Assembly: GCF_000378105.1 (NCBI RefSeq) | Contig: NZ_KB899251.1 | Coordinates: forward strand, 1 to 64,000 | Origin: Rubritalea marina DSM 17716 | GTDB lineage: Bacteria > Verrucomicrobiota > Verrucomicrobiia > Verrucomicrobiales > Akkermansiaceae | Direction of reading: 5' to 3' | Length of the DNA: 64,000 nucleotides | In this document: positions 42,963 through 52,111 of the stretch, in pieces | Numbering within the stretch: the stretch's first letter is position 1 | How the letters are laid out: every line of letters begins with the position of its first letter | Made by a program: the position numbers and the translations under genes | The notes under the pieces: generated by a model | What the model was told of the DNA's origin: nothing | The model's database searches: none | Seen by the model: only the letters and a program-made list of their open reading frames with translations

Positions 42963-43724
42963 ATGAATAACAAAATTACATTATCCCTACTCGGTGGTGC
43001 ACTTGTTTCAGGTTCTGCTTTCGCAGGTGAAGTAGTTGCTCCAGTCGCAGAATGCGACACTCCTTGTTTCGAAGGCAACATCTATGCTGGTTACCACAGC
43101 GATTACATCTGGCGTGGTACTAAGCAAGGTCAGCCACTCATCGACGCTGGCGTTGATCTCTCCAAGTCCGCTTGGGGTCTCGACTTCGCAGGTGGCGCAT
43201 GGCTCGGTTCTTTCAAGGAGCAATCCGGCAAAGATCAGACTCAGGAGCTTGACCTCTACGCTGAAGTTTCTAAGGACTTCGGTTTCGTTAACTTCACCAC
43301 TGGTTACATCTACTACCAGATCGACACAAACGCTTCTTCTGAAGGTGACGCAAAGGAAGTGTACTTCGCACTTTCCAAGGACCTTGCATACGGTCTCAGC
43401 ACCAGCCTCACTCATTACTGGAACGTAACTGGTAACCCAGACAAGTTCGACAACAACGGTTACTCCGAGCTTTCAGCTTCCAAGTCCGATCTCTTCCTTG
43501 AGAATCTCGGTCTCGGTGTTGACTTCGGTTTCCTTACCGAAGGTTGGGAAGCACATCACGTAACAACCACACTCGGTTACGACTACGCAATTTCAGAGAA
43601 CGCAACTCTTTCTCCGTACCTTGCATACACATTCGAACTTGACGCTGGCGACACAACATTCTCCGTTAGCGATCAGGAGCAAAACCGTTTCCACGGTGGT
43701 GTAGCACTTTCAGTTAGCTTCTAA
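42963..43724 (+). CDS. TorF-like outer-membrane porin
   Basis: A 253-residue outer-membrane beta-barrel. The signal peptide is residues 1-21 (ALVSGSAFA cut). GNIYAGYHSDYIWRGTKQGQPLIDAGVDL is the start of the barrel and matches the SDY.wRG..q pattern of the TorF family. The protein alternates strands and ends in VALSVSF, a C-terminal Phe as needed for BAM insertion. Codons are strongly biased (TTC, AAC, GAC, CTC, AAG almost throughout), unlike neighbours, indicating very high expression. It is monocistronic with its own terminator. Substrate unknown. Confidence 0.8.
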   Translation: MNNKITLSLLGGALVSGSAFAGEVVAPVAECDTPCFEGNIYAGYHSDYIWRGTKQGQPLIDAGVDLSKSAWGLDFAGGAWLGSFKEQSGKDQTQELDLYAEVSKDFGFVNFTTGYIYYQIDTNASSEGDAKEVYFALSKDLAYGLSTSLTHYWNVTGNPDKFDNNGYSELSASKSDLFLENLGLGVDFGFLTEGWEAHHVTTTLGYDYAISENATLSPYLAYTFELDAGDTTFSVSDQEQNRFHGGVALSVSF

Positions 43725-43754
43725 TTTTTAGAACTAATACGATAGTATTTTACG

Positions 43755-43789
43755 AAACGGCCAGGGCATCATGCTCTGGTCGTTTTTTT
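43755..43789 (+). terminator. Porin gene terminator
   Basis: AAACGGCCAGGGC-atcat-GCTCTGGTCGTTT with an uninterrupted run of T after the stem, 30 bases after the porin stop. Confidence 0.9.
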
Positions 43790-43868
43790 GTTTCTAGTAA
43801 TCGATCACTAGAGACAAAAAAACCACTCACACAGATGCGAGTGGATGGGTGGGGTTACGAGGAGCTGA

Positions 43869-44249
43869 CTACAGTTCTAGTAATTCTTGAAACTCATCGA
43901 AGTCCGTGGTGTCGAGGTGAGCGACTACTGATATTGGAGTGAGGATGTCGTCCAGGTCATTTTCACTCAGGGCAGTGGGGGGGATAGTTTGGCCCACATC
44001 TTTTGTGACTATGTTGGTAGGATTGGCATGCTGCGGATCTGCTCCAATAAATACCACGCCTAGTGTGAGTGCGATTGCTGCAGTGGCGGTAGCGAGTTGT
44101 GGGAGCTTGAAGGCTTTCCACCATGGTTCATGAGCGGGCAAATTACGTACCTCGCGCATCACATTGTGGCTGAAATGTGCATCTGGCTTCTGTTCTGAAG
44201 CATTGGAGAGCACATCCCAGAGTGGGTCTTTTTCGTTCTGAGCCTTCAT
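43869..44249 (-). CDS. Single-pass membrane protein, anti-sigma-like
   Basis: A 126-residue protein: a cytoplasmic N-terminus of about 50 residues (DPLWDVLSNASEQKPDAHFSHNVMREVRNL), one helix (about 53-70) and an acidic extracytoplasmic tail. The N-terminal pattern resembles short membrane proteins encoded after ECF sigma factors in Verrucomicrobia, which are taken to be anti-sigma factors. Here no sigma factor gene is adjacent, and no zinc HxxxCxxC motif is present, so this remains a guess. It is convergent with the porin gene. Confidence 0.5.
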   Translation of the reverse strand: MKAQNEKDPLWDVLSNASEQKPDAHFSHNVMREVRNLPAHEPWWKAFKLPQLATATAAIALTLGVVFIGADPQHANPTNIVTKDVGQTIPPTALSENDLDDILTPISVVAHLDTTDFDEFQELLEL

Positions 44250-44338
44250 TGGATTGTTCTTGGGGAGCGAAATGAATCGCAGGTTCTCTATATCAAACTC
44301 TGCACGATCTGAAAAGTTGCAAAGTTTTTGCTAAGGAA

Positions 44339-45106
44339 TCAAACGCCGCGTTTGGAGCCCCAAAGTTGGATGTGGAGGCGATCCGAATAGCGGAATCCGT
44401 GGTCGCGGCAATAATCGGCCAGCCAGAGGCGTTTTTGCTGGAGTGTTTGATCATCCCTGCCTTCAGGCATGAGAAGGACTTTGTCATGCGGGATGTGGTA
44501 CTGTTGGACTAGGGCGAGGACCTCTTGGAGGTCTGATGTCTCGCTGATAACGAACTTGAACCAAGTACGGTCTTGCCCGGCATAATAAGCCATGGCTTCG
44601 GGTTTGTCGCGGAGTCCTAGGGCGTTCCCAGAGTTTTCCAGCTTTGGTGAAACATTAAATTGGTCGATGAGTGAGGCAAATGCTTGTTGCGGGACTTGGG
44701 TGCCATTGGTCTCTACTTCAAAGCGATATTGGGTGTCTACAGCGCGCAGCTTCTGGATGAGGTCGATCCAGGCGTCTTGCTGCAGTAGGGGCTCGCCGCC
44801 GGTCAGGATAATGTTGCGACATGGAAATTGGGCGACCAGCGAGGCGACTTCACTCGTAGCAATTTCAGTGAGGAAGTCTTGTTTATCAAACTTTTGGTAA
44901 GCTGGATCGGAATCGTGTTCATGGGGCCAAGGGGTGCCTTTCCAATTCCAAGTGTAGTCAGTGTCGCACCATTTACAATGTAGGTTGCACAATGAGGCTC
45001 GAATAAAGATGGAGGGAACACCCATGCTAACGCCCTCTCCCTGGATGGTGTGGAAAATTTCTGGTTCACCATTCAGAACCGCGAGTTTGATTGTCTTTTC
45101 TGACAT
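44339..45106 (-). CDS. queE: 7-carboxy-7-deazaguanine synthase
   Basis: Radical SAM enzyme of queuosine synthesis that contracts 6-carboxytetrahydropterin. The 4Fe-4S motif CNLHCKWCDTDYTW (CX3CX2C) is followed by the QueE-specific DTDYTWNW. The N-terminus EIFHTIQGEGVSMGVPSIFIR is the family signature, and ILTGGEPLLQ binds SAM. The start is ATG 45106 (MSEKTIK). Length is 255. No other queuosine gene is nearby. It is followed upstream by the HAD gene after 19 bases. Confidence 0.95.
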   Translation of the reverse strand: MSEKTIKLAVLNGEPEIFHTIQGEGVSMGVPSIFIRASLCNLHCKWCDTDYTWNWKGTPWPHEHDSDPAYQKFDKQDFLTEIATSEVASLVAQFPCRNIILTGGEPLLQQDAWIDLIQKLRAVDTQYRFEVETNGTQVPQQAFASLIDQFNVSPKLENSGNALGLRDKPEAMAYYAGQDRTWFKFVISETSDLQEVLALVQQYHIPHDKVLLMPEGRDDQTLQQKRLWLADYCRDHGFRYSDRLHIQLWGSKRGV

Positions 45107-45125
45107 GGTGGAAAATGTGATGGTG

Positions 45126-45710
45126 TTAATGTTGAGCCACCCATTCAAGCAAGTCGTGATGCTTGTCTTGTCGGTACAGGTGGGTATTCAAGCCAAACTT
45201 TTTGCCTGCTTCGATATTTTCTGGGAGGTCATCGATGTAATAGGTGTCACTCGGGTCGATATCGAATTGTTCAATGCTTGAGGTGTAGAAGGCGTCATTG
45301 GGTTTGATGGCACCAAGTTCGTGGGAGAATGCGGCATGCTCGAATAGAGAAAAGTCGGGATAGGTTTCTAGGCAATACGGTGCGTGGATTGCATTAGTGT
45401 TGGAAAAAAGAATGAGTCGGTGCCCTTTGTGGTGAAGCTCACGGGCGAGCTCCCAAGACCCTTCGATGGGGGTGAAAATGCTGGTCCATGCTCGTTTGAA
45501 CTCATCATGGCTACCCTGAAAATCGAGTAGTTCTGATGCCCAATCGATGTAGTCTGGCACTTCGATTTTACCCGCTTCAAAGTGGTCTTTTTTAGCAATA
45601 ATTTGAGCTAGGGCATTTGCTTTTGGCTTTGCTCCGATCAGGCTGCTGAGGGCGGGCTGGAAATCAAAGGCTAGTAGGACGTTGCCAATATCAAATAGGT
45701 AGGTGCTCAT
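45126..45710 (-). CDS. HAD hydrolase, YihX-like
   Basis: A 194-residue HAD-superfamily protein. Motif I is FDIGNVLLAFD, in which the second acid is replaced by Asn-Val as in the YihX/epoxide-hydrolase-like branch. Motif II is FSNTN, the Lys is in AIKPND, and motif IV is YIDDLPENI. The start is ATG 45710, whose TGA-overlapping context (ATGA) couples it to the preceding glycosyltransferase. YihX of E. coli hydrolyses alpha-glucose 1-phosphate; the substrate here is unknown, but the sugar-transferase neighbour makes a sugar phosphate plausible. Confidence 0.85.
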   Translation of the reverse strand: MSTYLFDIGNVLLAFDFQPALSSLIGAKPKANALAQIIAKKDHFEAGKIEVPDYIDWASELLDFQGSHDEFKRAWTSIFTPIEGSWELARELHHKGHRLILFSNTNAIHAPYCLETYPDFSLFEHAAFSHELGAIKPNDAFYTSSIEQFDIDPSDTYYIDDLPENIEAGKKFGLNTHLYRQDKHHDLLEWVAQH

Positions 45711-46840
45711 GGTTGCTGCTTCAGCTGTTCTAGAGCGAAGTCTGCAGCAGTTCTGGCCCCGCAAGCAAGCGAGGATTTTGCCAAGTTCTCTTTCATCTCT
45801 CGCCAGAGCGATGCGTCATTCTCAGTGATCTTGGCGATGGCACGTTTGACTTGCTTCGACGATTCGGTGAGTTGGCCTGCACCGATTTCTTTAAGCAGGG
45901 TGAGATTGCCTTCCTCTTGGCCCGGGACGAGGTGGTGAATCAGCATGGGTGTCTGAGCAGCAATCGCTTCATGCACGGTGGCTCCACCCGCTTTACCTAT
46001 CACGAGGTGATGGTTGGTGAGGAGTTCTGGGACACTGCGAGTCCATCCTTTAATTTCCACGCGGTCTGGGAATTCGAGTTGAATCTCACGGGCTTTTTCA
46101 TAGAGCTTTCGTACGTTGCGGCCGAGCACCACGGTGACTTTTGTCTGGCAGTGTGGGTTTTTGAGGATTGCGCGCATGATGCGACGTACGATGGGTTTTT
46201 TTGAAGTGGGGAAGTAGAGAACTCGAAATGGCTCGCAAGGATCAGTAGATGGCACGGGGCTCAGTGTCTCGAATCGTGGGTGCACCGGGAAGCCAGTCAC
46301 GACCAATTTTTCCGCAGCTATCCCGTGCTTGATCAATTTTTGGCGTGTGAGTGTGTCGGTGACGAACCAGAAGTCTGTAGGAGCTTTGGTCCATGAGCTG
46401 TTGATCTCGATGGAGTCGGTGATCACCGTGATGACGGGAACCCTACGAGCGCCTCGATGAAATGAGCGATGGATAAAGTAGGGATAGAGCGGGTAGGTGC
46501 TCAAAATCATTTCTGGCTCGAAGCTCAGTAGAGATTCGTGAAGTGCCAGTTCTGGGTGACGCATCAAGGGCAGGCGTTCTTTGGAGAAGTCCCTGTGGTC
46601 GGTAGTCTTGTAGATTTTCGACCAAGTCTTTGGGGCGTGGGTGGTGATGAACCGGTACAAGTCACGCAGCTTTTGATTGACCCACGGAGCTCCGAGCTCG
46701 CAAGGGTCGATGATTTCGACCTCAGCTCTGCCATCGAGTGCGGCGGCGATATGATTGGCCGCGCTGTTGTGTCCTTCGCCAAACCCTGCGGTGGTGATGA
46801 TAATTCTTGGGAGCTTGGTGATGGTGGCTGGTTCACTCAT
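45707..46840 (-). CDS. MGDG synthase-type glycosyltransferase (GT28)
   Basis: Probable transferase of a sugar to diacylglycerol or a related lipid. The N-terminal ITTAGFGEGHNSAANHI is the MGDG-synthase signature. GFPVHPRF in the middle and GKAGGATVHEAIAAQTPML in the C-terminal half form the GT-B nucleotide-sugar site. There is no signal peptide; it should be a peripheral membrane enzyme. Length is 377 from ATG 46840. A GTG at 46912 gives 24 more residues without clear conservation. It differs from MurG, which is absent from the dcw cluster, by the GEGHNSAA motif, though MurG belongs to the same family. Confidence 0.82.
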   Translation of the reverse strand: MSEPATITKLPRIIITTAGFGEGHNSAANHIAAALDGRAEVEIIDPCELGAPWVNQKLRDLYRFITTHAPKTWSKIYKTTDHRDFSKERLPLMRHPELALHESLLSFEPEMILSTYPLYPYFIHRSFHRGARRVPVITVITDSIEINSSWTKAPTDFWFVTDTLTRQKLIKHGIAAEKLVVTGFPVHPRFETLSPVPSTDPCEPFRVLYFPTSKKPIVRRIMRAILKNPHCQTKVTVVLGRNVRKLYEKAREIQLEFPDRVEIKGWTRSVPELLTNHHLVIGKAGGATVHEAIAAQTPMLIHHLVPGQEEGNLTLLKEIGAGQLTESSKQVKRAIAKITENDASLWREMKENLAKSSLACGARTAADFALEQLKQQP

Positions 46841-46968
46841 GAGGGTGTGATCATTAGCAGATTCTATAGATCGCGGCGACTGTAGAGATGGAACTTGTGA
46901 ATCATTTGTCACGAATCGTTATGGATTTGTCTAGTCAGACCGTGTGATCCTCATTAAATCTAGCTGTG

Positions 46969-47982
46969 ATGCGAGATGAGGACTCCAACGAGGTGAAGGA
47001 ATACCCAATGCCCAATTCTAGAGAGCTAGAGCATGGCCTTGAGAGCAAGAAGCGCCCGATTGAGGGTGATGTTCTGAATCAACCTAAATCATCAGAGGCT
47101 CTGGCCTCAGCCGAAATTGAAGTTAATTTTGAGAAGGCACCGAGTAATGACACATTTTGGACCGGCGACCCAGAGGACGGGTGGGGTGAGCTAGAGGAAA
47201 ATACGCCCGGGCGTAGAGCCTTGATGATTTTACTAGGTGTCTTGGTGTTGGCGTTTGTTTCGGGTGCGGTGTGGTCTTTGGTGAAAATTCGTTCCAATGC
47301 TGGGCAGAGTGAAGTCGTAGCAATGACTGGCACACAGGAGATGAGGAGTGAATTGAGACTCAGAGAGGAAGCGGTAGAAAGGTACCTGTCGTCTGAAAGC
47401 GTTGAGGAACGCGCACTCTATGTGAGAGATGTCGGGCGCGTCTTGCCACTCATGCGTGAGTACTATCAGTTGAGGCCGGTGATACCGGAGGTCTTATCGA
47501 ATCGTTTTGTCTTCTATAAGGCTGAGAGTCTTGGTGAGAAGATGTGGCTCGCCAAAATCGATGGCCGTGGATACCTCTACATTGAGAAGCAAGACAATGG
47601 GGAGTATCTTGTAGATTGGGAAGCAGATGTGGCATATCAAGTAAATGATTGGGGGCGATTCATTGCGAACAAGACGAGTCAAGCGGTCGAGTTTCGTGTG
47701 AATGTGGAGTATGCTCAACTCAATGGGGTGCATGCTTTTGAGTTCAGCAAGTACAATACATACCGTTGTTTTCGAATCACGGTCCCTGGTGAGGAGCAAT
47801 ACCTTTGGGGGTATACCAAGATTGGCACTGCTACTGATAGGTCGTTGATCTCATATTGTTCTCTAGCAAAAGGAAAAGAAGTTTCGATGCCGGTGATTTT
47901 AGATCTACGTTATCCAGAGAATAGTATATCAGCTCGTTATGTTCACATAGATCGTTTGGTGATGCGTGGTTGGTCTAAGTGA
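46969..47982 (+). CDS. Unknown single-pass membrane protein
   Basis: A 337-residue protein of unknown family. A polar, acidic cytoplasmic region (1-80, including FWTGDPEDGWGELEENTPGRR) is followed by one membrane helix (about 84-105, ALMILLGVLVLAFVSGAVW). A short coiled coil and then a periplasmic domain follow. The latter ends in strand-rich segments such as RGYLYIEKQDNGEYLVDWEA. The DGW.EL block just before the helix looks like a sorting or protein-binding motif. It is divergent from the glycosyltransferase and starts with GTG or ATG at 46966/46969. No enzymatic motif is seen. Confidence 0.6.
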   Translation: MRDEDSNEVKEYPMPNSRELEHGLESKKRPIEGDVLNQPKSSEALASAEIEVNFEKAPSNDTFWTGDPEDGWGELEENTPGRRALMILLGVLVLAFVSGAVWSLVKIRSNAGQSEVVAMTGTQEMRSELRLREEAVERYLSSESVEERALYVRDVGRVLPLMREYYQLRPVIPEVLSNRFVFYKAESLGEKMWLAKIDGRGYLYIEKQDNGEYLVDWEADVAYQVNDWGRFIANKTSQAVEFRVNVEYAQLNGVHAFEFSKYNTYRCFRITVPGEEQYLWGYTKIGTATDRSLISYCSLAKGKEVSMPVILDLRYPENSISARYVHIDRLVMRGWSK

Positions 47983-48071
47983 TTGCTGCAGGCTGTGAAA
48001 TCCTCGCATTGAACCTTGAATTGCCAACAAAGTAGTTTAGTTTCCCCTGAGAAATTATAATAAGATCGAAT

Positions 48072-48794
48072 ATGTCAGGATCCTTTTCATTGATGAAATC
48101 AATATGCGCTGCTGTCGCGATGTGCGCAGCTTCTATTCAGGCGGCAGAGATGCCAGAATTACTAGCTTCATGTTTTTCGGATGATAAGCCGATTCCTGCT
48201 GAAGTCGTCGCTGTCATCCCGCCACCAGCCTTTGAGGAGTTTGTGCAGAAGCTCAGCGCGGTATCCCAGAAAGATCCGGAGTGGTTTGCGGAGCACATGA
48301 AGAAGACTCCGGGCAGCCCAATGCCCGCCTACGATCCTAAGTTGGAGATGACTCAGGAAGAATATGATGCTTATGCCAAGTTGTGGGACAGCCGCGAGGC
48401 GAAAAAGATTGAAAACACGACCTTGTTGGTACGTGAGATCCGTCCCGGTAAATGGCAAATTAGCGGCACAGGGGTCGTTTCATTGCTTTCATTGGTCGTA
48501 TTTGATGCAGAAACTGAACAGTTCATTTCCCCTAATGGCGCGATGGAGCGTATCGGTGATATCGACGCTCCCAAGCGTAGCTTGCTTGGCGAGTGGAAAG
48601 GTTATGAGTGGAGATTCCAATCGGAAAATTCTCTCACGAAGATGAAGGAAAATATGGCCTTTGGCACCACGACTGATGGAAAGTACCACCTGTTGATTTA
48701 CCGATTACAGGAAGTGACTTCTCGTGGTAAGCCTCTGCTTGACGATAGCATGGTGATCCGCTTTGCAGCTAGCCAGAAGGCTAAGAAGAAATAA
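48072..48794 (+). CDS. Unknown secreted protein
   Basis: A 240-residue protein with a signal peptide (about 1-25, ending SIQAAE). The mature part is mixed alpha/beta, Lys-rich at the end. It has the blocks PGKWQISGTGVVSLLSLVVFD and SLLGEWKGYEWRFQSEN. I do not recognise a family. Six bases separate it from the next unknown gene, so the two are likely co-transcribed. Confidence 0.6.
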   Translation: MSGSFSLMKSICAAVAMCAASIQAAEMPELLASCFSDDKPIPAEVVAVIPPPAFEEFVQKLSAVSQKDPEWFAEHMKKTPGSPMPAYDPKLEMTQEEYDAYAKLWDSREAKKIENTTLLVREIRPGKWQISGTGVVSLLSLVVFDAETEQFISPNGAMERIGDIDAPKRSLLGEWKGYEWRFQSENSLTKMKENMAFGTTTDGKYHLLIYRLQEVTSRGKPLLDDSMVIRFAASQKAKKK

Positions 48795-48800
48795 TCAGCT

Positions 48801-50294
48801 TTGCCGTATCCCTGTAAGCAACAGAAAGGAAGGAGCAAAAGGCGTCGTATCATCGTGCGCCTTTTTTGTTCTTTTTTTGTGTGTGCTGGCTTGCTGTTTA
48901 CGACTCTGAGTTGCATTTGCAATAGCTCATGGATGAAAGCTCATGTGACCCGGGTGCTTTCGCAAGTGATACCTGGTGAGTGGCAGGTGCACGCAATGTA
49001 TTTAGACTGGCGTGGCCGTGTGCACTTGGTGGGTATTCAGCACCCCGATCTTTCGATTGGCAAAACGACCGTAACGTTGAATTGGTCGAGCCTCAGCGAT
49101 GGGATGCTTAAGCCCAGACAAGTGGCATTTTATGACCTGATCGGTGATGTGGACCTCGCTAAATTTCGGAGGAGAGAGATACCTTCTCATGCGGTACCTC
49201 CTATTGCAAAGTTAGCCTCTAAGCAACGTAGTACCCTTGGTAATCAGGGGCAACCCATACAGGCAGCCCCTGAGCCTCGACCAGTACCAAGCAAGCCTCA
49301 GGCTCCAAGTCTGGCTGCTAGCGATTCTCTGGCCGCAGATGAGCAATTGATACAGCGCCACGCGTTGAGTGTCACTGCGAGTACCCCCACGATGCTTGAA
49401 GCGGCAGATGAGCTCGAGAAACTCGATGATGAGATGGTGCTTCGTTTTGAACAAGCTGACCTCGAAGTGAGTTGGGATGGCAAGCAATTGGCTCAGCTGC
49501 TGGGAGTGCAGGCCTTGATTCCGATCTCTGGGGCTGATGTTCGTGGGTTTATTCGTTGGGATGGGCTCAGATTGTTCAATCAGCCGATCATGGGAGAGAG
49601 CGCATTGAATCTTCATAAATCGCATGCCAGATTGACTGTGGAAGAGCCCGAGGTGGAGATAATGGGGATGCATATCGACCCCCAGATCGGAATTATCAAT
49701 ACGAACTTGGGGCTCGTTTACATGCTTGATGTGCAATTGCCTGAGCAACCATTCAAACCGCTTAAGATAGATGCTGGAGCCTGGAGTGTCAGCGGGCAGG
49801 CGGAGTCTGTGGGTGGACGCTTTCAGGCGATTGGGCCCATCTTTAGGCCACTAGAATGGCGCGCTAAAATGCATCTTATTTCCTCTGGTGTCGAGGGCAT
49901 AGAATCGCACAACAAGTTGCCAGTCAGGTTTGATCTGTTTCAGGCATCGGCGCAGGTACACCGAGGAGAGGTGTTGGTGCCCGAGCTGGCGCTGCTCGGT
50001 GAGCAATTTTCATTCCGTGGCAATGGTCGATGTCGGATGAATGGTCGCGGTTATGGAGTGCTGAGGGTCATGGCGCCAGAGCAGCAATCTTTTTGGTTGA
50101 ATGATCTATGGCAGACGTATTGTGAGATCACTCAGACTCAGTATCATGGAATGCAAGCCCTCGGTACGGGAGACCTGAATTACGCAGACATCAAGGTAGA
50201 TGGTTTCCTCTGGGAACCATACATCAATGTCGCTTCATCCGATGAATGGCATCCGGTGAAGCGAGTGTTGATTGAGATGTTACGACAGCGTTAG
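48801..50294 (+). CDS. Unknown AsmA-like membrane-anchored protein
   Basis: A 497-residue protein with a TTG start at 48801, a basic N-terminus (KGRSKRRR) and one hydrophobic helix (about 18-40). The long periplasmic part is strand-rich, with a Pro/Ala-rich spacer (about 150-185). It reads like the repetitive beta-sheet domains of AsmA/DUF748 proteins (VHLVGIQHPDLSIGKTTVTLNW, ADIKVDGFLWEPYINV). These help lipid or outer-membrane homeostasis. The resemblance is of pattern only. Its last four bases overlap the convergent GH15 gene. Confidence 0.5.
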   Translation: MPYPCKQQKGRSKRRRIIVRLFCSFFVCAGLLFTTLSCICNSSWMKAHVTRVLSQVIPGEWQVHAMYLDWRGRVHLVGIQHPDLSIGKTTVTLNWSSLSDGMLKPRQVAFYDLIGDVDLAKFRRREIPSHAVPPIAKLASKQRSTLGNQGQPIQAAPEPRPVPSKPQAPSLAASDSLAADEQLIQRHALSVTASTPTMLEAADELEKLDDEMVLRFEQADLEVSWDGKQLAQLLGVQALIPISGADVRGFIRWDGLRLFNQPIMGESALNLHKSHARLTVEEPEVEIMGMHIDPQIGIINTNLGLVYMLDVQLPEQPFKPLKIDAGAWSVSGQAESVGGRFQAIGPIFRPLEWRAKMHLISSGVEGIESHNKLPVRFDLFQASAQVHRGEVLVPELALLGEQFSFRGNGRCRMNGRGYGVLRVMAPEQQSFWLNDLWQTYCEITQTQYHGMQALGTGDLNYADIKVDGFLWEPYINVASSDEWHPVKRVLIEMLRQR

Positions 50295-52111
50295 CCGTGC
50301 TTATCAATTTCTAGAGCGCAGTCGATCAATGCTAGATGACAATACGCTTGCGGGAAATTTCCGAGGTGGCGTTTGGTTTCGAAGTCTAAGTCTTCGCCAT
50401 AGAGGCCGTGGGGGTTGGCGTAGCTGAGCAGTTCATCGAAGCGCCTTTTGGCCTCTTCTCGCATACCACATTTTGCCAGAGCTTTTACCATCCAAAAAGA
50501 ACAGACTGAGAAGGCGCTCGTGGGCTCACCAAAGTCATCGGTGTTGATGTAGCGGAACAGCAAACCGTTTTTACATAGTTGTTCATTACTTGCCTTCACC
50601 GTCGAGATGAAGCGAGGGTTCTTGTGGTCGATAAAGCCGTATTCGGCCATCAACAGGTTCGAGGCATCCAGGTGGTCGCATCCGTAGGTTTGGCTAAACG
50701 CGCCTATCTTATCATTCCAGCCACGCTCGTAGACGTCGTCGTGAATTGCATCGCGTAGTGCCAGTTGTTGGTCGGCCCACTCAAATTTTCCGATGATGCG
50801 AGCGAATTTGATCGCTCGATCAACAGCCACCCAACAGAGGACTTTTGAGAAGACAAAGTGTTTTCCTTCCCCTCGGATTTCCCAAATCCCGCGGTCTGGA
50901 TCGCGCCAGTGTTCTTCTACTGATTTGACGATGGAACGCACCTGGGTCCAGCGTCGGTCTAGAGCTTCTGGGGTGGGGGTGTTGGTTGGCACACCACGCG
51001 ATTCTAGATCGCGGTAGATCAAGTCCATCAAAATCCCGTAAATATCGTGCTGCTTTTGTTTGTAGGCTGCATTACCAATACGCACTGGGGCTGATCCTAG
51101 GTAGCCGCTCAGGTGTTCGAGTGTTTCTTCAGTGAGCTGTTTTTCACCGCGTATTCCATACATGATTTGGAGGTTGTCGTCCTTGGTGGGCGCGGTGTGG
51201 ATGAGCCAATTGATGAAGCGCTTGGCCATGCGTTTGTGTCCGATTTGGTGGAGCACATCAATGGTCATGGAGCCGTCTCGAACCCAACAGAATCGATAAT
51301 CCCAATTTCTAACTTCACCAATGGTTTCGGGCAAGGAGGTCGTGGCTGCAGCGAGTACCGCTCCGGTCGGAGAAAACTGGAGAAGTTTCAAGGTGATGGC
51401 ACTGCGGAGGACCTCATCACGGTACTTCAAGGAATAATGGGTACGCGCGGTCCATTGGAGCCAGTAGGCGTGGGTTGCTTGCAGGAGTAGCTCAGCAATC
51501 TCTTGGTCAGGTTCTACAATTTTGTCGTGATAGCTGAGAATGAAAAACTTTGGTTCCTCGAGTGTGAATGCGCCGCCATCCAGAATCACATCGTGTGGAA
51601 CATTCGTGTAGAGGTAGCAGGATTCATACATGCGGGCACCCGTGGCGTCTTGTCCTATACTGGTGCTCTTGATGGAATTGTTGAGGTAGGATTCAGAATG
51701 AGTGGGAAAGCGCGCATACTCGAGTTTCGGGTCGTAATTGATGTTCACCTTTGGGGATCCGTCGAGTGGTCTGATGATGCGTACGATGTCACTAGCGGCA
51801 TCATCGCGATTCGCATATTCAGTTTCATGGCATTGCTTTGGCATGAAATCAATGACTTCAAAGCTACCGTCTGGGCCTTCAAAGGTGGTTTTAAAAATAG
51901 CTGTTTTGTTTACGTATGCTTGTTTTTTGACATTGCCCTGCACTTGGCTCAACCCGAAGGTGCCGCCACGTTCCTCATCGAGGATCTTTGCGAATACTGT
52001 GCCTGAGTCGAAGTCCGGCAAACAGCAAAAGACAATGCTGGAGTCGTCATCGATGAGTGCGCAGCTTCGGCCATTGCCAATAATTGCATGGTTATAGTTG
52101 TCGTCGCTCAT
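50291..52111 (-). CDS. Glycoside hydrolase family 15 (glucoamylase/trehalase-like)
   Basis: A 606-residue (alpha/alpha)6-barrel enzyme. The N-terminal beta-sandwich carries IGNGRSCALIDDDSSIVFCCLPDFDS, typical for bacterial GH15. The catalytic core has RNWDYRFCWVRDGSMTIDVL, DRGIWEIRGEGKHFVFSKVLCWVA with an acidic residue, and SAFSVCSFWMVKAL. The C-terminal LGNFPQAYCHLALI block is also typical. No signal peptide is seen, so it acts in the cytoplasm. It is coupled to otsA-otsB by an ATGA overlap, which points to trehalose hydrolysis as in mycobacterial GH15 trehalases. Glucoamylase activity on maltooligosaccharides is the alternative. Confidence 0.88.
   Translation of the reverse strand: MSDDNYNHAIIGNGRSCALIDDDSSIVFCCLPDFDSGTVFAKILDEERGGTFGLSQVQGNVKKQAYVNKTAIFKTTFEGPDGSFEVIDFMPKQCHETEYANRDDAASDIVRIIRPLDGSPKVNINYDPKLEYARFPTHSESYLNNSIKSTSIGQDATGARMYESCYLYTNVPHDVILDGGAFTLEEPKFFILSYHDKIVEPDQEIAELLLQATHAYWLQWTARTHYSLKYRDEVLRSAITLKLLQFSPTGAVLAAATTSLPETIGEVRNWDYRFCWVRDGSMTIDVLHQIGHKRMAKRFINWLIHTAPTKDDNLQIMYGIRGEKQLTEETLEHLSGYLGSAPVRIGNAAYKQKQHDIYGILMDLIYRDLESRGVPTNTPTPEALDRRWTQVRSIVKSVEEHWRDPDRGIWEIRGEGKHFVFSKVLCWVAVDRAIKFARIIGKFEWADQQLALRDAIHDDVYERGWNDKIGAFSQTYGCDHLDASNLLMAEYGFIDHKNPRFISTVKASNEQLCKNGLLFRYINTDDFGEPTSAFSVCSFWMVKALAKCGMREEAKRRFDELLSYANPHGLYGEDLDFETKRHLGNFPQAYCHLALIDCALEIDKHG

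Noticed and set aside
45707-46840. The GT28 enzyme as the missing MurG
   Set aside because: It has the GEGHNSAA signature of MGDG-synthase/UgtP-like enzymes, and lacks the GGTGGH N-terminal loop of MurG.
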